64,000 nt of DNA from Stictocephala bisonia (taxonomy: Eukaryota > Arthropoda > Insecta > Hemiptera > Membracidae): positions 1 through 64,000 of the forward strand of contig JAQJVL010002694.1 of assembly GCA_035578905.1 (NCBI GenBank). The letters run 5' to 3'. Below the pieces are notes generated by a model that worked only from the letters and a program-made list of their open reading frames with translations, was not told the DNA's origin and searched no databases. Both the position numbers and the translations under genes were made by a program. Of the stretch, positions 1-11,250 are shown one piece after another. The first letter of the stretch is position 1; the number at the start of each line of letters is the position of its first letter.

Positions 1-220
1 CTGAATATTATTTTAGTAATTTTATCCTCTAGGTATGTTATTAATTGTTTGTTAACTATTTTATCATAAATTTTTGAGATTATCGGAAGAAGGGAAATTG
101 GGCGATAGTTTGACACAGTCTCTGGACAATTTTTCTTATGGATTGGTATGATTTTTGATCTTTTAAGCTGGTTTGGGAAAATCCCTGAAACAAATGATGA
201 ATTTATTAAGTGGCTTAAAA

Positions 221-984
221 CCCTTTGAGGACCAGAGCCATTAAAAAAAAAAAAAAAAAGTTGTCAAAATTTTTTTTTTTGCAAACAGTCAGTTTTGTAT
301 GCGAAAAAGACCGCAAGAAATCTGCGTTTTTGCAAAGGTTTGTAAAATTTTTTGTATTTTTGTCAATTTTTAAGATATTTTAATAATTCTTTTACCAAAA
401 TGATTGTCATTAGTTACTCTAGCAACTAATAAGGGTATATTGCTGTTTGATTGACATAATAATATACCTACGCCGGAAAAAAAATAAAGAAACCAAAAAA
501 TAAAATAAAATTTTGACTTTGTGTGTCAACAGAAAAAAATCAATAAATATTTTTACTGTGGGAAACTATTTTATTCAATTATAAATGTTATAAACAAACT
601 ATAAAACAATCAAACAAAATGAATAAATCACCGCACATAACCTTCTTCACTTGTTTACAAGCACTCACGCACTGCCCACTGCCACTGTGAGCGCTAGTGA
701 CGTGATGGAAACACGGAACAAAAAACAACCAATTAGTATTTTTTTTAGCTGTTCTTTTATCGAAAACATTATCAAGGCACTTAGTAAGAAACCAAAGACA
801 TTTTAAACAAGATACGGGATCATTCAATGTACTATAGAAAACATACTACACAAATTATTGCCCCGCTGACGATATATCGTCAGTGGCGTTTTTCGCACTG
901 TCGGCTGCTGACGATATATCGTCAGCGCGGGGTTTTTCGCACAAAATAGTACTGACGAAATATCGTCAGTTGGTCCTCAAAGGG
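221..984. mobile_element. TTAA-flanked MITE (piggyBac-like), 764 bp
   Basis: The element begins CCCTTTGAGGACC and ends GGTCCTCAAAGGG, a perfect 13 bp terminal inverted repeat. It is flanked by direct TTAAAA repeats at 215-220 and 985-990, containing the TTAA target typical of piggyBac transposition. The host LINE reading frame rejoins exactly when the element and one TTAAAA copy are removed, which fixes the boundaries. It encodes no recognisable transposase, so it is a non-autonomous element. The interior is AT-rich with A and T runs near 243-260 and 270-280. Confidence 0.85.
866..969. repeat. Three near-identical 18 bp palindromes near one MITE end
   Basis: The palindrome CTGACGATATATCGTCAG occurs at 866-883 and 908-925. 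A one-base variant, CTGACGAAATATCGTCAG, lies at 952-969, just inside the right terminal inverted repeat. Each is a near-perfect dyad with CGTCA half-sites. The spacing of about 42-44 bp suggests subterminal binding sites of the mobilising transposase, but that role is inference. Confidence 0.8.
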
Positions 985-1030
985 TTAAAATTTGGATTAA
1001 ACTGACGGCTCTATTTAATATATTAGACTA

Positions 1031-1545
1031 ATATACTGATTGGATAAAATATACAGATGGATACACAAATTATATATTAGTTTCTTAGTAAAAATATTAC
1101 ACGTTGGTAGAAATACACAAGTGAACGTCACACAAATTTATTACAATATAAGTACAAAACAATAAGATATTATGGTGATTTAGGTAAACCACAAATTATT
1201 GAATTATGTATTAACATCAATAGTCTTTTATGCCATATTCTAGTTGTTAATCTTGCAAGCTCTAGAGCAGAATACAATTACTAACAAACATTAAGAGAAA
1301 ATATGTACTTACACTTCAAAGATACAGCACAAAAGACCATAAAATATGTGCACTATGAGCAGGTGACACTGATGAATCTAATGAACCCAGTTGTTAGAAT
1401 TCCAGATTCAATAAGTTATTGGAACCTAATACTTGTGTGTATTATACATCTTAACCCTCCCTTCCTCAAACCGCAACATGAAATAAACTCTACTTTAATG
1501 TTGTGTAATTTTACAAGCTTCTGTAACCTATCAATCTTTCTATGC
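1031..1545. other. AT-rich sequence, no gene seen
   Basis: Ordinary AT-rich sequence without homopolymer inflation. An open frame at 1303-1743 on the plus strand runs into the degraded block and resembles no family I recognise, so it is not called as a gene. Confidence 0.5.
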
Positions 1546-1663
1546 CAAAGGATTCTTTTACGGGTTTCCCGGCCATTGGGGGTTTTCCCAAAATTCACCA
1601 TTTTTAGGTTTTTGCCATTTGGGACACACATAAACCCCCACTCTTCCAGCATTTGCAAAATTA

Positions 1664-4600
1664 CCGTATATACCAAATCTAACCCCGCACTATTTTTAAA
1701 CCGCAATTTGACCCCCAAAAAAAAAAGGGGGGTGCGGTTTTAAAATTCGGTGGGCTTACATTCCCCCCAATTAGGTTGAAATGAAAAGGGGTCCCTTAAA
1801 AAGCATTTTTGGGGGAAAAAAAACCAATTTTTTAAAACTTTTGGGTTTGTGAAATGGGGGGTCTTTTGCGTTTTTTCTCAGACAGTGCACAGTCACTATT
1901 TTTAATTTTAAACACCCGGTCAGTCGGGTTTCCGGTGGTTGAGATAGGAATCACGGGGGGGGAAGGGGAAGGGGGTTGGATGGGGAAGGTTTCCAAACGG
2001 GTTTTGCGGGGGGGAGGGGAAGGGAATTGATGGGAAAGGAAGAAAACTTTTGCGTTAACTCATTTTTTTGTGCTGGGTGAGGGCCCGAAATTCTTTTTCC
2101 CCAAATTCCTTTCATAACTTTTGTTATCCTGCCCTTCCCCTTTTAAACCTCTGCCCCTTCTAGGAAAAAATTTATGCTCTTCAATACTTTTAAATTTTTT
2201 TGACTCACTCACTAGTTCCAACAGCTGGGAACAAACCGGCTCACTAACAATGAAAAACGTGGAAATCACAACAATTTTATTTTATTTAAAACAAATAAAA
2301 AAAAAAGGGTTTTCCCATCAATAACAATGACAAAAAATAATATTAAAACTGACAATATTAAAAAAAAATTGTTCTTTTTGTACATGGGAAATTTGGCTAT
2401 AAAAATTTAAGTTTAGTAATGACAACTTTTTTTATTTAATTTTGGGGCACAGATTGGGGTAATTTTTCAACTGTAAACAAATTTAAAAAAAATTTTCTAA
2501 AAAACTATTAGATGCTTTTTCATTTTTTAAATAAAACATAAATTTTTTTTAAATAAAAAAACCATTTGAGAATAAAAAAAAAATCAAAATTAAAAACCTC
2601 CCAAAGGGGAAAGTTTGAACTAGTTTTAAGAGCTTTTAAAAGAGCAGAAAATTTATAATGTGGGGCCTAATAATTAAACCCAATTTTTATACTTTTTTTG
2701 GGGAAAAAAAGGGTTTTTTTTTTAAGACACAAAGGGGGTTTTTAAAGTATGGTTTGTACTTGCAAGTTTAAACAATCCTTCTCAAAAGCAAATTTCAAAA
2801 TAAAGATCTTTTGTTTTTAAAATTTATTAAAAAAGTAAAACATCTTAAAAATACAAATTTAAACCCACGGGAAAGGGCAAAAATTTAAAAGTAACATTAA
2901 ATTTAATAATACCCTAAAGTCTAAAATTTGGGCATTAAGTAACTTTGAAAACCCCCAAACAATTAAACCCGTTTAAAGTAACTTAGGAACTTAAAATTAA
3001 AACCCCCCAAATTAAAGATTAGGAACTTAAAATAAACCCGCTTGTCATGCCCGAGTCCATCACAAACCCTGTGAAGCTTTGCAGTGGACGTTTTTGTTGC
3101 CAGATTTTTGGGGGTACTCCAGATGTTGGGCATTAAAGGGGTTCTGACGGTTGACCTTCTCACTCCCCTACTTTTGCAGGACCCTTGTCATTACCGTCTG
3201 TGTCGGGAACTCTTTTCCTGATGAAAAAAACGGGTTTCACCCTTGGCTTGGAGAATAATTTTCTTGCGTCATCTTTCTCTTCTTTACAGCAGATTATTTT
3301 CCCCCCCCCTTTTAAAGGGAAATTTGAGATGGGGCATTTTTGAAGGGACTTGCGTACCATCTTTTCGGGGGAGGCTTTTCCCAGGCCCCCTTAAAAACCC
3401 CAAATTTGGAAATTTTAAAACGAGAGGAGCTTTCTTGATTTTTCCCCCGTTCTAGTCACATTGCCCGGGTTTTGTTCCCCAAACCCTCGCAGTACATTTT
3501 CTGTTTTTGCCCCTTAAAAGGGTTTTTTTGAGACACACTTCCAGGGGGTTTGAAAGTATGTTTGTCATACCTCCGGGTATGACAAATTTGGCAGCATTTT
3601 TGGCGCTTCTTTTGACTTTTAAATTTTCCTCAAATGGCCAGGGAATGCGTCAAAGAAAAAAAATTTGTGAGGTTCAAATTCCCCCCCGGGCCCTCTTAAA
3701 CCAAATGCATCAAAACCCAAAGTCCATCATTAATTCTTCTTAAACCACCCCCTTTTCCTTTTACTTTTAATTTCAACCCCTTTGGGGGAAAAAAGTTTAC
3801 TTTTTTTGGGCATGCCCCTTCCCTTTTTGAAAATTATCAAAAGGCGGCAATTTTTCCCATCAGCTGTAAATTTTTAAATAAAAGTGATTCTCATTTTTTC
3901 AAAAAAAAAGGGGTTTTTCCAAAATTACACTTTTGGCACCTTTTTTATAACTGTGTAGTTCTTTGGGAAATGTAAAAAAAACACGGGGGGTTTGGTCGCA
4001 ATTCCCATTTGACCTGGTAAAAGTTTTTGCTCCGTTTTTTTGGGTTGATAACATACCTCTAAAAATTTCAACGAGTTTTCTTAAAAATGGGCCCGGCAGT
4101 TTCGAGGAAAATGGGCCCTCCTTCTCGATTTACCATTTCTTTTTTAAAAAATCTAACACACCACCCCTTCAGAAGCCTTAAATTGATGTCCTGGGAATTT
4201 CTTTCTCTTGCTTTTTTTTTGGGCCCTTTCACCCTGATCTTTCTATACGTAACACCAAAGGCCTTTGTTTTGTTTTCACTTTATTCAAAAATTTGGGTTT
4301 TCCATTTCAAAACCCTTCTCCGGGTTTTGGGGGGCCTGCCCATGCTTTCTTCTTACTTTCTTTTTTAAAAAATTTTCAATTGTCTTTTTTCCCAAACGTT
4401 TTAAACTTTAGTCTCATCTACTCCAAATTGGCGCTTTGCTGCCCCTGTTTCCATTTTCTTTCTGCATAACAAATTTATTTTTCCTTTTTTGAAAGAAGCC
4501 ATTTTTTGGGCATCTTTGACTACCCAAATGGGTTTGGTGTTCACTACATTCACATTTAATTTAAAACAAAATTTGGGGTAACATTTTCACTAATCACTAC

Positions 4601-5785
4601 TTAAAAATTTAAAATAATACTTTGACTAAAAAATTTCAATTGGGTTAAGTCAGCATAGCAATAGGCTATTTTCCACAAAAAACCCAAAACAACAACAGTG
4701 ACTTTTGTTTGATTTTTATTTGTTTCCCCCTTTCATCTGTCTTTTCCCGGCTTTAGTAGCTTCCCAAACCTCAAAAAAATTTTTTCCCCCTTTTTAGGGA
4801 AATTTTTTAGATTTAGGGGGTTTTTTCAAAGACAACAATTTTCATGTTTACCCCGGAAAAAAATATAATTACAGTAATGAAAAGGGTTTATTCTTTTGAT
4901 TTTGGGTTTTTAAGTTTTGAAGCTAAAAACCAATGTTCAAAACATAAAAAAAAATAGGTAATAGCCAAAAGGGAAATTTTTTTAAGTTTTTTGGTTGAAA
5001 AGCACTACCAAAAAAGATGGGGAAAAATTTGGGCTTAAAAGGGACAGGGGGAGAATTTTTAAGAAGGGTGGGGGGGGAAAAGATGGTTTGTTTTGCAATA
5101 GAAGGGGGTGACGAAAAAAATGAGGGTCCCCTTTTTCAGGGTTTAGGGGGGGCGGGGTTTTTGCGGTATTTTTTTTTCCCTTCCACTTGTCATCTTGTTC
5201 TTTGCCCTTTACATGAGCTTGTTCTGTAAAAAAAGGGTTTGTTGGCTTACAGAGAAGCTTCTGTGGGTAGGCACATGAACAGGTGATTTTTTAAAACCCC
5301 GTGTAGGACGGGTATCGGTCTTTTCCCCTAAAAACTTTTTTTCCTTTTCTTAAAACCCATTTTAGCCTCAGTGTCCATTTTTAAACCCCCCTTGCCGTAC
5401 CCCAACCCGTTTTTACGGGGAAATTTACTTTCCTATAAAATTTATGGAATTACTTTTGGGTGAAAAACCCTATTTTTGGGACAAAGGGGTATAAATAAAA
5501 CAATTTTTAAAAAAATTTTTTTATTTAAAAAACATCATGAAACTAATTTAAACTTTTCCCAAAAAATTCCCATTTAAAAATACACTTTAACAGATTTTTC
5601 CTTTAAAATTAATATGCTCATTTTGGATGGGCTGGGATTGCCGTTTTTCCTGGAAAATTTTTGCCCGGTTTAAATGGGTCCGGCTTAGATTCGGGGGTGG
5701 GGCCTTTTTTTAAACCAAATTTTTCAATCAAAAACAAGGGGTGCGGCTTAGATTCGCGTGCGGCTTAGATTCGATTTATAAACGG
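1664..5785 (-). mobile_element. Pogo-like DNA transposon with CCGTATTTA-type termini
   Basis: The left end reads TA then CCGTATATACCAAATCTAAC and continues to CCCCGCAC. The right end, in reverse complement, is TACCGTTTATAAATCGAATC and continues to TAAGCCGCAC. These are diverged copies of one terminus, flanked by TA at 1662-1663 and 5786-5787 as expected for Tc1/mariner-superfamily insertion. The right subterminal region repeats GTGCGGCTTAGATTCG (about 5741-5772, with a weaker copy near 5680). A transposase remnant is recognisable on the minus strand near 3.45-3.60 kb. At 4.1 kb it is longer than a usual pogo element, so further insertions or consensus artefacts are likely inside. Confidence 0.65.
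3440..3602 (-). pseudogene. Pogo-type DDE transposase remnant
   Basis: The minus-strand translation shows NFVIPGGMTNIL, then NPLEVCLKKPF, then GEQNPGNVTRTG. This corresponds to the late catalytic-domain block of pogo/CENP-B-like DDE transposases (family pattern VIPGG-T-xLQPLDV-xNKPFK), which carries the third catalytic Asp in the 'LDV' position; here it reads 'LEV'. The frame is broken by homopolymer-length differences. It sits inside the CCGTATTTA-ended element, which fits its identity. Earlier catalytic blocks and the HTH domain could not be read with confidence in the noisy flanks (about 3.0-4.8 kb). Confidence 0.6.
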
Positions 5786-5787
5786 TA

Positions 5788-7683
5788 TTGTTTTAAAATT
5801 AAATTTTTTAAAAAATTTTAAATTAAATTAATAAAAATTTAAAAATTTAAATAAATTTTTAAAAACAAAATTCTCTTTTTATTTTAAAATGTATAAACTT
5901 GTTTTTTTTTAGATATTTTCTTAGTTTTTTGTTTTTTTTTAAATTTAAGTAATTCTATGTTTTTTTATTTTATTTACTTTGTAATTTTATCCCGATATTT
6001 ATTTTAAATCCAAAATTATTTTTTAAATAGGTGGGGAAAGGGTTTCAGTATCGAGAATAAATTATTTTAATTTTTGGGAAATTTGGAAATTGGAAAGGCA
6101 AATTTTTTTGGGAAAAAATTCAAAAACTTTATAAATTAAATAAATGAAATTTTTATTTCACACGAAAACCATTTTTTTTTAATTTTTGGGGAAAAAAACA
6201 GTTGGCCCAATGTAATTAATGAAAAAAATTTCGGCACATTTTTTTTAAAAAATTTATTTTATTTGGTTTATTCCCCTTTTTTGGAAAGTGTTTAAATTGA
6301 AATTTTAACTGTGGATTTTACAGGAACCTGGAAAAAGAGCGTTTCCAAATTTTCCGCAGGTTTTCGGGGGGTTTCCCCAAATTTAAACCGACACAGGGGG
6401 TTGGTGTACAAGTTGACTATTTTGATGCTAACTTTGGTTTTGGGTACAGTAACAGATAGCCACTTTCTTCAAAAAACCTAATTTTGGCTTAATTTAGACT
6501 GTCCGAATTTTCCCAATCTCTTTCCCCCACCCATCCTATATAAACAACAAAAATTTTTGAAAGTTTATGCAAATTGAAAATTTTTTTAGAGAACTCCCCG
6601 GGAAATTGGTAAAATTTTTAAAAAAATTTGAAAAATTTTAAAAAAAAACCCAATTTTTTTATAAAACCCCAAGCAAATTCGGGAAAACCAGGACAAACTT
6701 TACATTTCAAAGATCAGTATATTTTTTTTAACAACCATGAAAAATTGGTTTACTTTAAAGAAATTTTCTTTTGCCCAAAAAAAAATTTTGAGTTTAAATT
6801 TTAAAAATTCTTTAATGTTTTTTAAAATTGCACCCTTCTTTTGACAAAAAATTAGAAAATACAAAAATTTCCTACTGTCAGATTTAAAAAAAGTTAATTT
6901 TATTTATTGTACACAGTGGGTAGATGGTAAAAGAAAAAGCAGATAGTAAAACATGCAAAAAAACCCTTGTTCCCACAAACTTTTAACAAGAGAAATTTAA
7001 TTGAATGGTAACCAATTGTTTAAATTGATAATGGAGGAAAAAGATTTGTATCAGGGGAAAGCATAAAGCAGATTTTTTTGGGTTTAAAACGGGAATTTTT
7101 GGGTTTTTTTTTACCAATGCCCAAACTTTTTTTTAGTTTCTGAAAAAAAAGGACAAATTTTTTTTTAAATTTTGTTTAGCCTTTACAAAGGAAGTTTTTT
7201 TTTTTGGTTCCCTGCAAAGCTCAAATATCTTGACGGCCACCCCTATTTCCCCCGGTAACCCCAAAAAGGAAATTTCAAGTAAATTTAAAAATGCCCCTTG
7301 TCATTAATTTTGGGTTTTACATACAACTTTTTGCAAGTATGGGGGAACAACTTTTGGGCCTTAGATCAAAAAAAACCTAAGGAACCATTTTAACATCGAT
7401 ACATCGAAAAAAAAAAAGAATTTTTTGCATTGCACTCCAAAAAATTTATCCCCATCCATAAAATGTTTTAAATCCCCTTTTGATTTAAATAAAATTGGCA
7501 TAAAAACCGGTCCAATCCAGTTCATTTTGGGTTTTAAAAAACAAAATTTAATTGTAAAGGGGAATCGGGGAATTAGTGATTTTTCTAAAACAACACTTTT
7601 TTTGGGAATAGTTAACCTAAAATTAGTTTGTAATTTAGCTAAATTTTTCGTCTTTTCCCACTATATTTCCCTCTTTAATATTT
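5788..7683. other. Degraded AT-rich sequence, nothing recognised
   Basis: Very AT-rich, dominated by A and T runs, with no repeat boundary, RNA gene or protein motif that I can support. Confidence 0.4.
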
Positions 7684-7685
7684 TA

Positions 7686-10591
7686 CAGTAAACCCGCTAA
7701 CTAAAACACTTTGTGGACCCAGCCCTTGTCGAGGTTTTGGGGGTTTGTCGGTTATCCGAACCCATTAATGTACATTTTAATTGTAAGGGTTTTTTTTCAA
7801 AACAACAATGAACACACAATGAATTTGACTACAGTTTTTTACAAAAATTTTAATTACTTACATATATGCAGTTTCCCTGTTTAAAACAACCCCAAAAAGA
7901 AAACTTGAAGTCAAAAAAAAAAAAAAAACCCAAAATTTACAATAAAACCCTAAATTCTTTTGGAAAATTTGTTTTATTGAGGATTGGTTTTTTTTTCTGA
8001 AATTCGGCACCGGGGCGGGCTTCGTCACGTAGTCCCCCGGGGAATAAAATGTCCACCAGAGTTTCCTTGTTGTTTCCAAATTCGCAAGGCTCCTTCGAGG
8101 TACTTCACACCGTCACTTTTAATAAACTTCCCTTTTGATTACCCCTCCCCGTGTCATCTTTTGAGTCCCTTCTTCCTTCTCTGCTTTTGGGTTTTTTCCC
8201 AAAAGCGGGCAATAATTTCATCTTCTCCTAGGGGTTTCGCGGGCCCCCAAAATTCTAAACCCAATAACCCCTCTTGAAAATCATCTTCCTCGGTACCCTT
8301 CAAATCCGGGAAATTCTTCTTCAAAAATTTCGATCAAATTAGGGGCTTCATGATCCCCTCTTTTCCAAAAATTCTTTTCCCCGAATGTTTCCCAAAATTT
8401 TTCCCTCCACAAGCGAACAAGATTTATTGGTTCTAGTTCTTTCCCCAACATTGATTAAACCCAGCCAATAACGTCCAGTAAATCAATCCTTTTTAGCTTA
8501 GACAACAAGTCAAAACCCTTCTTCCATGCCTAATATTAAAAAAAAAAAGTAGTTTACGTCGATACCCTTTTTTTTCAAAGTCCCAGAACGTTTTTTATTT
8601 ACCCCGAAAAAAAAGTAGATCTGAGAAATTAGAATTTTTGGGGGAATTTTCCCCATCAATATAACACTTAAATTTCGGAGAAAAATTTCCCAATAGATAA
8701 ACATAGTTTGGGAACTTTATTGAAAAAAAACCTAAATACATCGGCTCAAAATATTTTACAAAAATTTCCAAAAAAATTTTAAATCGGGAACCAAAATTTT
8801 TTAAAAAATTTTCCCAAAAAAAATTGCTTAAATCTTTTTCTAAATAAACCCAAAGCTCTGTTTTTCATTTGACAAATTTTAAAATTATTTGTTTTTTTTT
8901 TAAATTATGCATTAAAAAAATTTTAAAAAAAATTGGTTGTAAGAAAAAAATTGTTATTTTCAAATTAAAAGGTCTTTTTATTTATTAGGACTTTGGGTTT
9001 AAAAGGGGTTTATTTAATGTATGACACCTTTTAATGAATTTTAAATATTTTTACAATGAAAAAAAGGCAAAAATTTGAATTAAATTTTGAACCCCTTTTG
9101 GATCCTTTGGGCTGTATGAAATAGGGTGACTTTTGGGTTTGGAAAAAATTTTCCCTTAATATTTTTTGCCCTGTAAAAAAGGGTGCCCTGGGATGAGTGT
9201 GCATTGCCCCATAAAGGGAAGGGGCTCTTTTTGGAAGTTTTTTTTCCCCAAAAAAAACCGAAAAACCCGGGGGGTTTGGGAATTTTTTCGAAAAAACCAC
9301 TTTTAAAAAAATTTTGGATTAAATCATCCTTGCGTTATTTTGCCCCCCCTTTTCCCATACAGGCAAATCAAATCCATCGCTTGTAGATTTTAAAATTTTA
9401 AACATCTAGGTTCTTTGCTTTTCCTTTTCATAGAAAGCTTAAACTTTTTGTTCTTCCATTTTCCCATTCCCTACACCGGGAATAGTGACTCGTTTTTTAC
9501 TTTTTTGTAACCTGGAGCGACCTTCTCATTTTTTAAAAAAGCTAAACTTTTAGCGGGGAGAATGCGTTTAATTTAGGCCCCTTTCCCTTTCACAATTAAA
9601 AAATTTGATAAACCAGAAAAGTCCTTCTTTTTCTATAGTTCTTAAAAATCTTTTTTTAAAACTAAACCAAACCCCCAATTTCGGGTCAGCAGATAATTTT
9701 TACTGCAAAAGCTGATTCTTTAACCCTTACCGCTTTTTCCCCCACCGGGTTTTAACATCCATTACTTGTTTGTGAACGCGGTTTTCCCCCGCTTTTTTTA
9801 ATTCTTCTTTTAAAACTTCAGTGCTTTTTCTTAAAGGGTTTACCATGAAAGGGTCTTTCCTTTATCCCTTTGCAAATGAAACCACTGAGGGAAAAAGTCT
9901 CGCTGACTTTTTCATGTACGGAACATTTCAATTTTTTTCCCTTGCCCTTAATTGAGCCCCGTAAAAAATTCTCTTTAACACCACGATTCAATCTCCGATT
10001 TTTTTTTTTTTAAAACCGAGCACTGTGAACGCCCGCTTTTAACCCCAACCCCTTTTTTATTGCATTTTCACCCTTTTCCGTCTCTTCAAACAAAAATTCG
10101 AATTTAAAGTTCCATTGACACTGACATTTTGCCCCTCTTTTGAGATCACATGCCCTCCATTTTCTTTTTAAAAAATCACAACTTCAAACACTTCAACCCA
10201 AAAATAGCCCGAAGACATTTTACTGTTTTAGAAAAAAAAAAGACTACACAAACAAAGCCCCCCGGGTTCATTTTCACCCCCCAATGCAAACTGAAACAGA
10301 CAAAAAAAAGAATATGGGAAAACAGTTAGGAATGTAAAAAGCGGGACAGCAAGAGGAAAAAATAGCGAGCTACCTTCCCCCCCCACCACTAGCCGAGGGT
10401 GGGCCCGACCCCCGGGTTTTGACCCGACAGCCTAAAAGACGCCTAAAATCGACTCGTTTCCCCCTCGGCCCCTTTTCCCAAACCGTTTTTGATTTAACAT
10501 CCCAAATAATGAAAGCAAATTTTTAAATTTGAAACCATCGGGCGATTTGTGATTTTCCCCGGGACGGGCCCGAGTTAGCGGGGTTTTACTG
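7686..10591 (-). mobile_element. Tigger-like DNA transposon (second Tigger-type copy)
   Basis: The left terminus CAGTAAACCCGCTAAC and the right terminus (reverse complement) CAGTAAAACCCCGCTAAC are inverted repeats differing almost only in run lengths. Both are flanked by TA (7684-7685 and 10592-10593). The left subterminal sequence includes GTCGGTTATCCGAAC, a Tigger-like internal motif. At 2.9 kb the size fits Tigger. The minus strand around 8.0-8.3 kb carries acidic and Trp/Gln-rich fragments that could be a transposase C-terminus, but the frames are too damaged to call catalytic residues. The termini differ from those of the intact Tigger at 41.3-43.6 kb, so this is another family. Confidence 0.65.
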
Positions 10592-10593
10592 TA

Positions 10594-11060
10594 CTATGGA
10601 ATAAAAATTTCTGATATTTTTCATTTAAAGAAAAAACTGCTTTTAAAAATTCCCCATAAAAAACCCCCTTTGCCCTTTTGCCTGACGGGGGTTTATGACA
10701 AGCGCCTCAAAAACAACTTCACGTGTTTTTTTGATTTATTGCACCATCTGTTAGCTGTAACGGGGCATTGTTTGGCTCCATCGTAAGTATTATTTTTATT
10801 AGTTTACTGACAAAAACCCTCTTTGTACTGCTCTCTATGAGAATTAAAAAGAATCTATTTAAAGCAGCATCGATAGTTTGATTACATATGTTTACTTACT
10901 GTTTTCTAATATGTGGTGTTTATAAAAAACATATAATTGTTTAAAACTTTTTTGCATTTAAACATCAAATTTGGGTAAAAAAAGTTGTTTTTTTTCCCAG
11001 GGGGCTTGAAAAATGGTGGCAAAATTTGATCGCTAAAAGAAGAATATTTTTTTGTAGTGC
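10594..11060. other. Cleaner AT-rich island, no gene
   Basis: About 10.7-10.96 kb reads like normal-quality AT-rich sequence inside the degraded block. I see no coding exon, repeat boundary or RNA gene. Confidence 0.4.
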
Positions 11061-11079
11061 TAAAAATGGTGAACCCAAA

Positions 11080-11250
11080 CAAAGTACGCAACCACCTCCC
11101 CAAAACACCATACACGTGCATTTATAGGGGCCCCCCCACCCCATACATGTCCCAGTGTTTGTGACCCCCCTGCCACCCCTTTACACGTGAAATGGTAGTG
11201 AAACACCCGCCCCACCCTTACACGAAACAGTGGTAGGGCCCCCCCCCCCC
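11080..11250. repeat. Minisatellite array, ~37 bp CACCC/ACGTACAGTGG type
   Basis: Successive units resemble CACCCATACACGTACAGTGG followed by a variable -TAATGACCCCCC- segment. About four damaged units are visible, with C runs inflated. Same family as the arrays at 13.87, 19.69, 24.56 and 33.10 kb. Confidence 0.6.

Larger units (their letters stand above)
1..1030 (-). pseudogene. LINE reverse-transcriptase fragment, split by a MITE
   Basis: Reading the minus strand, bases 1-214 and 991 to about 1030 give one continuous RT frame once the insert at 221-984 and one TTAAAA copy are ignored. Visible motifs are INSSFVSGIFPNQLKRSKIIP followed by SNYRPISLLPIISKIYDKI, the N-terminal RT region of CR1/jockey-type non-LTR retrotransposons (the 'YRPIS' block). 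No finger, palm or FADD motif is present because the window begins here. The element continues leftward outside the window. It is a partial, interrupted copy and cannot be functional as seen. Clade assignment beyond CR1/jockey-like is not possible from this length. Confidence 0.8.
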
